The notes under the pieces are model-generated. The model searched no databases. It was given only the letters and a program-made list of their open reading frames with translations, and had not been told where the DNA came from. From NCBI RefSeq assembly GCF_018143015.1, contig NC_054756.1:19241361-19305360 (forward strand): DNA of 64,000 nt, in the 5' to 3' direction. Below are positions 58,700 to 64,000 of the stretch, piece after piece. Source of the stretch: Lytechinus variegatus. Taxonomy: Eukaryota; Echinodermata; Echinoidea; Temnopleuroida; Toxopneustidae. Position 1 is the first letter of the stretch. Each line of letters starts with the position of its first letter. A program made the translations under genes and the position numbers.

Positions 58700-59078
58700 T
58701 AAGCTTTCTCTCTACTCTTTCACCTAGGCATACAGGTGTCAGGATAGACTTCCTATAACACTGAAATAATCTAGCCATGGGATAATTTTTTTTTCAAATT
58801 ATTATTCGAGGTCAATGCTAACATTCCGATAACACTGAATTTCATGGAATTCATTCAAACGATTGGTATGAACTTGATAAACGGAAGATAAATACCACAA
58901 ATTTATAAATCTTCATTTTTTTATCCAAAATAATATTCAACAATATTTCCAAAGACCGAATCAAGATCACATGTCTAGAAAACAATTTAATTAACTGTAT
59001 TGGATTGTAGCTATCACATAACAGAACTTGGAGCGTATATAGCCACATTAAGTCTCCTGATCATCCTTTACAATATGT
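58700..59078. other. Intron with sequence shared with 54380-54660
   Basis: GAAATAATCTAGCCATGGGATAA and AGCTATCACAT-ACAGAACTTGGAGC type words match the earlier copy; no gene. Confidence 0.6.
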
Positions 59079-61242
59079 TCTTGTTAGGTGGTCTGTCATG
59101 AATATGACAGATCACCTATTATATTCGTCAGAATTTTCTTTATTTTTATTGCCAAAGCTAGTAACCACTTTATCTCAATATCGGGCATGTCAATTTTCTT
59201 GATTTTCATGTCATGTATGGCAATCATTATGGACATGCGAAACGAAACTTTTCAAGGTTATCAAATCATGATGACGTCATCTAGGCGCCATTTTGTAAAA
59301 TTAAATGATTGATCATATCATCGCAACTAATCATAAAAAAATCATCCATATTTGCATCATATCAAGTTCAGGTGACAAGTCATCAGGACATGTCAACAGA
59401 GGTCATGCAAAGGTCACGACGCGCACGTACGCGCGCGTCAAATTTTAAAAATTTTCCAAATCAACCGTGGTCAAGTTTGGGTACGTTTCAGGCCATTTTG
59501 AGCATGTCAAGAATTTGCGCGCGCACAGGTATGCGTGCGCGTTCTTGCTCCTACCATCGCTATGCCTCTTCGAGTCGTCATTTATTTTGTGTCTGTCCAT
59601 CGTCCATGATCTTCTGATTAATTTGATACCTCATTCAGCCTCTTACGACCAATAATACGCAAATGCGCGTCAATTCAAATGTGCCTTACACGCGCGTGCA
59701 AACTCGCAAAATAAGTCAAAAGTGGCCAAAAATATGCCTATATAAAATTCACTGTAGCTCTTCAAGGAGTCCGTTGACCCCCAATTTTTCCTCACTCTTG
59801 GATATAGTGAATATCTCATCTGGAGACTGCGTTATTACTACAAAATTACGTTAAAAATGAAAATTACACATTTTCGCAATATACGTCAATGTATTTATAA
59901 ATATTTGACCGTATCTTTTTTATTAGTGCTCAGTTTTCTCTCAAATTTTGATATGATGTAGTCAAAACAATTCTTTACAAATAACGTGTGAATAATTTTC
60001 ACTTTTGACCGCAGCATCAGTGTTTTGTGACCTGTTTAAGTTTTTGCAAAATTTTTCTCGGCCTAATTTTTGAGAATTTTTTAGAGAAAATGTTTTATTA
60101 ATCAATTTTACGGTCTTCCTGAAGTTTCAAGCCCACTGGTTTTGCACTTTTTCATGTACGACATTTTTCGTATATTTTCCGGAACTCTTTAAGAGGTAAT
60201 TTTAACATTGTAAAACATCATTTATGTATTTTCTGAGTAAACGCTACAATATTGAAACGCTATTTGGTGGAAAAATTTTATTCCAGACATTTTGTGGAGA
60301 TTCCCGGATTTTTTTTTGTGGTCATTTCTATTGAATATAATCTATAACAAATTTGCAGTTACCTTATATGAAATTTTTAAAAATTGTGCAAATTCCTTAA
60401 TTTTACGGGAAAATTGCTTGTATTTTGATCTTTTACCTTACCTTTTTTCACTAAAAATCATCACGAAAGAATTTTCAAGTAAATTTCAGTCATACTCAAT
60501 TAATCAATGGATATTGAAAATTCTTGATGGTAAAAATGTGAAATTTTTAGAAATTTTCAGAATTGTGCAAACTTTTACAACAAAATTCTACGTCATTTTT
60601 TCATAGAAAACATCGCTGATCAGTTTTTAAGTGAATGCTGGGAAACTGAAGCATTGTGATTCAGAAATTTCTAATTAAAATGATAGAAATTTAGAAGAAA
60701 TTTTGAACAAAAGTTTTAAACATATTTTAGTTTTAAAAAGTATCACCTATGAATTTTCATGTATTCTGTGAAATTTATACCCACTAAAATTGTAAAAATT
60801 CTTGCTTGAAATCTTGAAAAAAAGTGCTAACAGTACAAAGGGTTTTTAAAAAGATTTTGCACAAAGAAAACATAAAACTGTTGATTAAAAATTAGCTGCT
60901 GTGGAAATTAAGATTAAGGCGCCTTTCGTTGCACAATTTTAGAATGTCAATTTTGGTAAAAATCGTCTGAAATTTTTGAGGAGTTTTTAAGGCGTTTTAC
61001 GTGCTCCAAACTTCATTTCATATTTACCGTATTGTATTATAACCACCATCATTATACTCATCACGATTGTCATCCCCACATTAATAATCACATATAGGAA
61101 TGGTCTAAATTTAGTCCTATGATGTGTATGATCAAGATTATCAATCATATCTAAGTAATTCATTTCATACAACATTAGCCGACACTGAATGAAAATTCAT
61201 GACAGACCACCTAATTCGTCCTCATGACGAATTAAAATCTAG
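59079..61242 (+). mobile_element. Helentron-like (HINE) insertion, 2.16 kb
   Basis: The paralogous sequence at 54654-54690 reads across without it. The insert starts TCTTGTTAGGTGGTCTGTCATG and ends with an 8-bp-stem hairpin (AATTCGTC, CTCAT, GACGAATT), five bases, then CTAG. An inverted partner of GGTGGTCTGTCATGAAT lies 40 bases inside the right end, giving asymmetric subterminal inverted repeats. No target duplication; insertion between T and T. These traits fit Helentron relatives. No Rep/helicase gene inside, only AT-rich filler and a CpG-rich patch near 59415-59535. Confidence 0.6.
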
Positions 61243-61504
61243 TTATTTATTTATTCTAATACGGCAATGAAAAATGTAGCGGCTTCACGTAAACAGTTTT
61301 TACCATTTCCCAATGATATACATAAGGATGGAAGTGTATACATATCTGTATGTGATAATTAACTCTCCTATAAGCTGTGGAGAAAAGGTTAAATAAGGTT
61401 TAGAAATACATGTATGACTCACTTATTGATGTAGTTACAATAAGGCAGATATAATGCTCGTTGTCCTATCATCCGTAATAATGTGTTATGATTTTTTATT
61501 TCAG

Positions 61505-61861
61505 CTATCCATTTGCAAGATGAAGGTAGTGAACTGTTGCAGTCTCCTAATCATCCGGGCAGTTACTACAACAATCTCAACGTGAGATGGTTTGTAAGTG
61601 CTCCTCCTGCATATCGAATAAGACTTCGTTTCATCTCCTTTTCAATCCCTTGGAGTGACTTTCTAAGAGTGAATGATGGATGGACATTGGACTTTTCAAG
61701 CTCAACTGAATTGTATCGTCTATATCATGTATATGGTAGATCATTACCCATGTTACCTGCTGATATCATATCGGATGGATCCTATCTCTGGCTGCAATTT
61801 ACCACAAATAATCAAAGGATATCTACAGGATTCAAGGCCAACTTGACAGCTGAGATTAGAT
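61505..61861 (+). CDS. CUB exon after the duplicated first exon
   Basis: Acceptor TTTATTTCAG, donor GTAAGT at 61862; 357 bases, phase 1-1. Intact CUB domain: LLQSPNHPGSYYNNLNVRW, PPAYRIRLRFISFS, DFLRVNDGWTLDFSSS, a longer loop (LYRLYHVYGRSLPML), SDGSYLWLQF and STGFKANLTAEIR with a sequon. No cysteine. It is the live counterpart of the dead exons at 53518-53852 and 54897-55253. No later exon of this gene is visible before the window ends. Confidence 0.8.
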
Positions 61862-62745
61862 GTAAGTGGAAAATGTTTAATGCTTTTTAGCAACTTTCTC
61901 TCTTTGTCTGTTTGTTACATGAATCTATACTCTTTTACCAACTTCTACAGGTGACAGAATGGATCTAATATAAAACGTATATGGGATGAATGATATTTGT
62001 TTCAAAATCATTATTCTTAACCAATGCCTACATTCCGATATCACTGAATGGGTTCGCCTATTTCTTGCCATAATTATATCCCTGAGTTACATTCACTATC
62101 GATAGTCACGTGAGGTTTTAAGAGGATTGCTTTTAGTGCACTCCTGGCAGCGAAGTTACGATGTGATAGTACAACATGGCTTGTACCTAAAGGGTGCATA
62201 GGTGGATGTCACCCTGCATCGCGTTAAGTCTATATACTTTCTCGGTTTTAACGACATTTCAAAAACTTACATTGTAACCTTGGTTAATATTGTGATAATG
62301 GCTCGTCCAACTTGGTAGGCTATATTCATTGACCCGAAATGGCCTTTGGCCTAGGTCATGTGAGGTGAGCAATGATACTGGATTACCCCTATGTCAACAC
62401 TTCATTAACTATATCCATAAAATTTCAAATTTATGATGACAATTTAACAGTTACCCCAAAACATGGCCAAACTTCATTGACCATAAATGAGCTTTGACCT
62501 TGGTCGTGGGACCTGGAACTTTCACAGGGTTTTTGGTAATACGCAATTACCCGCATGTCCAGGTTTCATGAACTTGGTCAATTTACCTTCTAAGTTATGA
62601 AGACATTTCAAGTTGATATAGGGAAGTGTGTGGACTTGAATTAAGAAAGTTATATGAGACGTGCATATGTAGTCGTGCTTTTTTTATTGGGTGGTTGCGG
62701 GCAGGTTATTGAATAATTTAGAAGCTGAAATAAAGGGGGGGGGGG
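61862..62745 (+). repeat. Downstream intron copy, unit 2
   Basis: Near-identical to 55254-56140 (one loss of about ten bases near 62390), ending at the same G-run. Confidence 0.9.
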
Positions 62746-62752
62746 GGTTGTT

Positions 62753-62985
62753 ACACCCACAAATGTAATAATCGCCCACAAATGTAATAACGCCCACAAA
62801 TGTAATAACACTTTACCCACAAATGTAATAACGCCCACAAATGTAATAACACTTTACCCACAAATGTAATAATTTTTGATCGCCCACAAATGTAATAACA
62901 CTTTACCCACAAATGTAATAACGCCCACAAATGTAATAACACTTTACCCACAAATGTAATAATGACTTTACCTACAAATGTAATA
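62753..62985 (+). repeat. CCCACAAATGTAATAA tandem array
   Basis: About eleven copies of a 14-16 bp core with spacers CG, CACTTTA or TTTTTGATCG. Starts directly after GGTTGTT at the unit junction. Confidence 0.9.
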
Positions 62986-63059
62986 AATTTGAAGTGATTT
63001 TTGGCGAATTCGTTCTAAACTAATATCCTATAGTAATGCGTTCATATAGCACAAAAGTT

Positions 63060-64000
63060 CAAAGTCTTTTTTCCAGACCCGGTTAATGAAATATTACAGT
63101 ACAAGTCCAAGTCTTTTTCCAGACCCGGTTTTTCAAACTTATAATATACGTCCAAAGACTTTTTACCAGACCCGGTTGTTTCAAAATTATAATATACGTC
63201 CAAAGTCTTTTTTTCCAGACCCGGTTAATTCAAAAATTATAATGCAAGTCCAAAGTCTTTTTTTCAGACCCGGTCGTTTTAAAAGTTATAATATACGTCG
63301 GTGAGGGGTAAAGACAACACTCGAAGCCCAAGCATTTTAAGTGGGTTTAATTTTGAAGATTGGTCTCAGCTGTCTTTTTTTTTCAATATTTCTTTATCTT
63401 TTAAATAACCGGGTCCAGACGAAAGACTAAGCATAATATTCGTGTTATTCCACAAGAATAAGAATATCAGTCCCTTTTTTTTAGGATTGTTTAAATCATT
63501 TTTAAATCACCGGATCTGGAATAAAGACAACTGTCTTAACGTGTGCTTTTCTACATACATGGTCTTAATTTGGAGGATTGTTGGTTTTAGATTCGTTGTT
63601 GGGGGTTGAGTTTTATTGATTTTTTATTCCTGAAATAATTGTGTCTGGAGGAAAGTCGATCTTCGACAATCGGTCTTCATGTTGTTCCACAGTAATTAAA
63701 TTATTGGGTATTCGTTTTAGAATATTTGTAAAAACTATTTTATTTTTCAAATAGTAACCAAGTCTGGAGAAAGGATGTCGGCTTTACCCACGCGTTATTA
63801 CAATGTTTTGTAGGGGTAGTAGTATTATTTAAAAAAAGGCATATTTTATCTGGGTGAAACTTTGGGAATTTGGTCTTAGATTCGAAGTTTTTCAGTTACT
63901 TTTTTTAATAGCCGGGTCTGGAGGAAAGAGTACGTTTTAAAACTCGTGTTATTCCACGAGAATAAGAATATAAGGTCTTATGTTAGAAGTTTTTTTCTTA
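63060..64000. repeat. CCAGACCCGGTT repeats, both orientations
   Basis: AAGTCTTTTTCCAGACCCGG occurs about five times, 40-50 bp apart, at 63060-63275. Inverted, diverged versions (ACCGGGTCTGGAGGAAAG) follow at about 63410, 63505, 63640, 63755 and 63915. No gene. Confidence 0.65.

Noticed and set aside
62753-62985. CRISPR array
   Set aside because: Repeat unit of 14-16 bp with 2-10 bp spacers in a eukaryotic setting; a simple tandem repeat.

Overview
The window looks like nuclear DNA of a metazoan, most likely an echinoderm and possibly a sea urchin. It is AT-rich, has short exons with GT/AG borders in long introns, and is packed with DNA transposons, MITEs and LINE debris. The sea-urchin guess rests on my memory of one MITE (a ~500 bp element with AAGTCCACCC-type ends, two copies here) and is not proven. 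No bacterial-type gene, rRNA, tRNA gene or CRISPR is visible.

Positions 1-33.6 kb hold one multi-exon gene on the plus strand. It encodes a type I membrane receptor: signal peptide plus divergent CUB domain (1212-1593), seven further CUB exons (16472 to 30334), a transmembrane exon (31108-31216) and a tyrosine-rich cytoplasmic tail (32724-32940) that is tandemly duplicated (33236-33452). All CUB exons are symmetrical phase 1-1, so any of them can be skipped without breaking frame. Nearly all lack the usual CUB cysteines. The tail carries an ITAM-like pair (YMDL, nine residues, YEAL) plus YENK and YELP. The second CUB exon is split by a young LTR retrotransposon (16562-21195) with identical terminal repeats and one 996-codon ORF. 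Intron 1 holds a 13.6 kb composite DNA element (2074-15648) with terminal inverted repeats, whose empty site survives in a paralogous segment at 58.3 kb.

Positions 33.6-50.7 kb are intergenic and dominated by mobile DNA: a minus-strand LINE remnant, a TA-flanked MITE, a 540 bp inverted-repeat MITE, a 5.17 kb element with an 8 bp target duplication (42721-47890) and a 1.6 kb fold-back region.

Positions 50.7-62.7 kb hold a second CUB locus made by tandem and inverted duplication. It has a signal-peptide exon (50745-50844), a CUB exon (51354-51692), two dead CUB exons in opposite orientations sharing one stop codon, a second copy of the promoter and first exon of gene 1 (57425-57806), a Helentron-like insertion (59079-61242) and an intact CUB exon (61505-61861). 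The copied unit ends in short tandem arrays that fill the rest of the window.

Overall this is a fast-evolving cluster of CUB receptors, plausibly for recognition and signalling, being reshaped by exon duplication and several kinds of transposon. The receptor and immune role is inference from domain layout; the exon structure is read directly.
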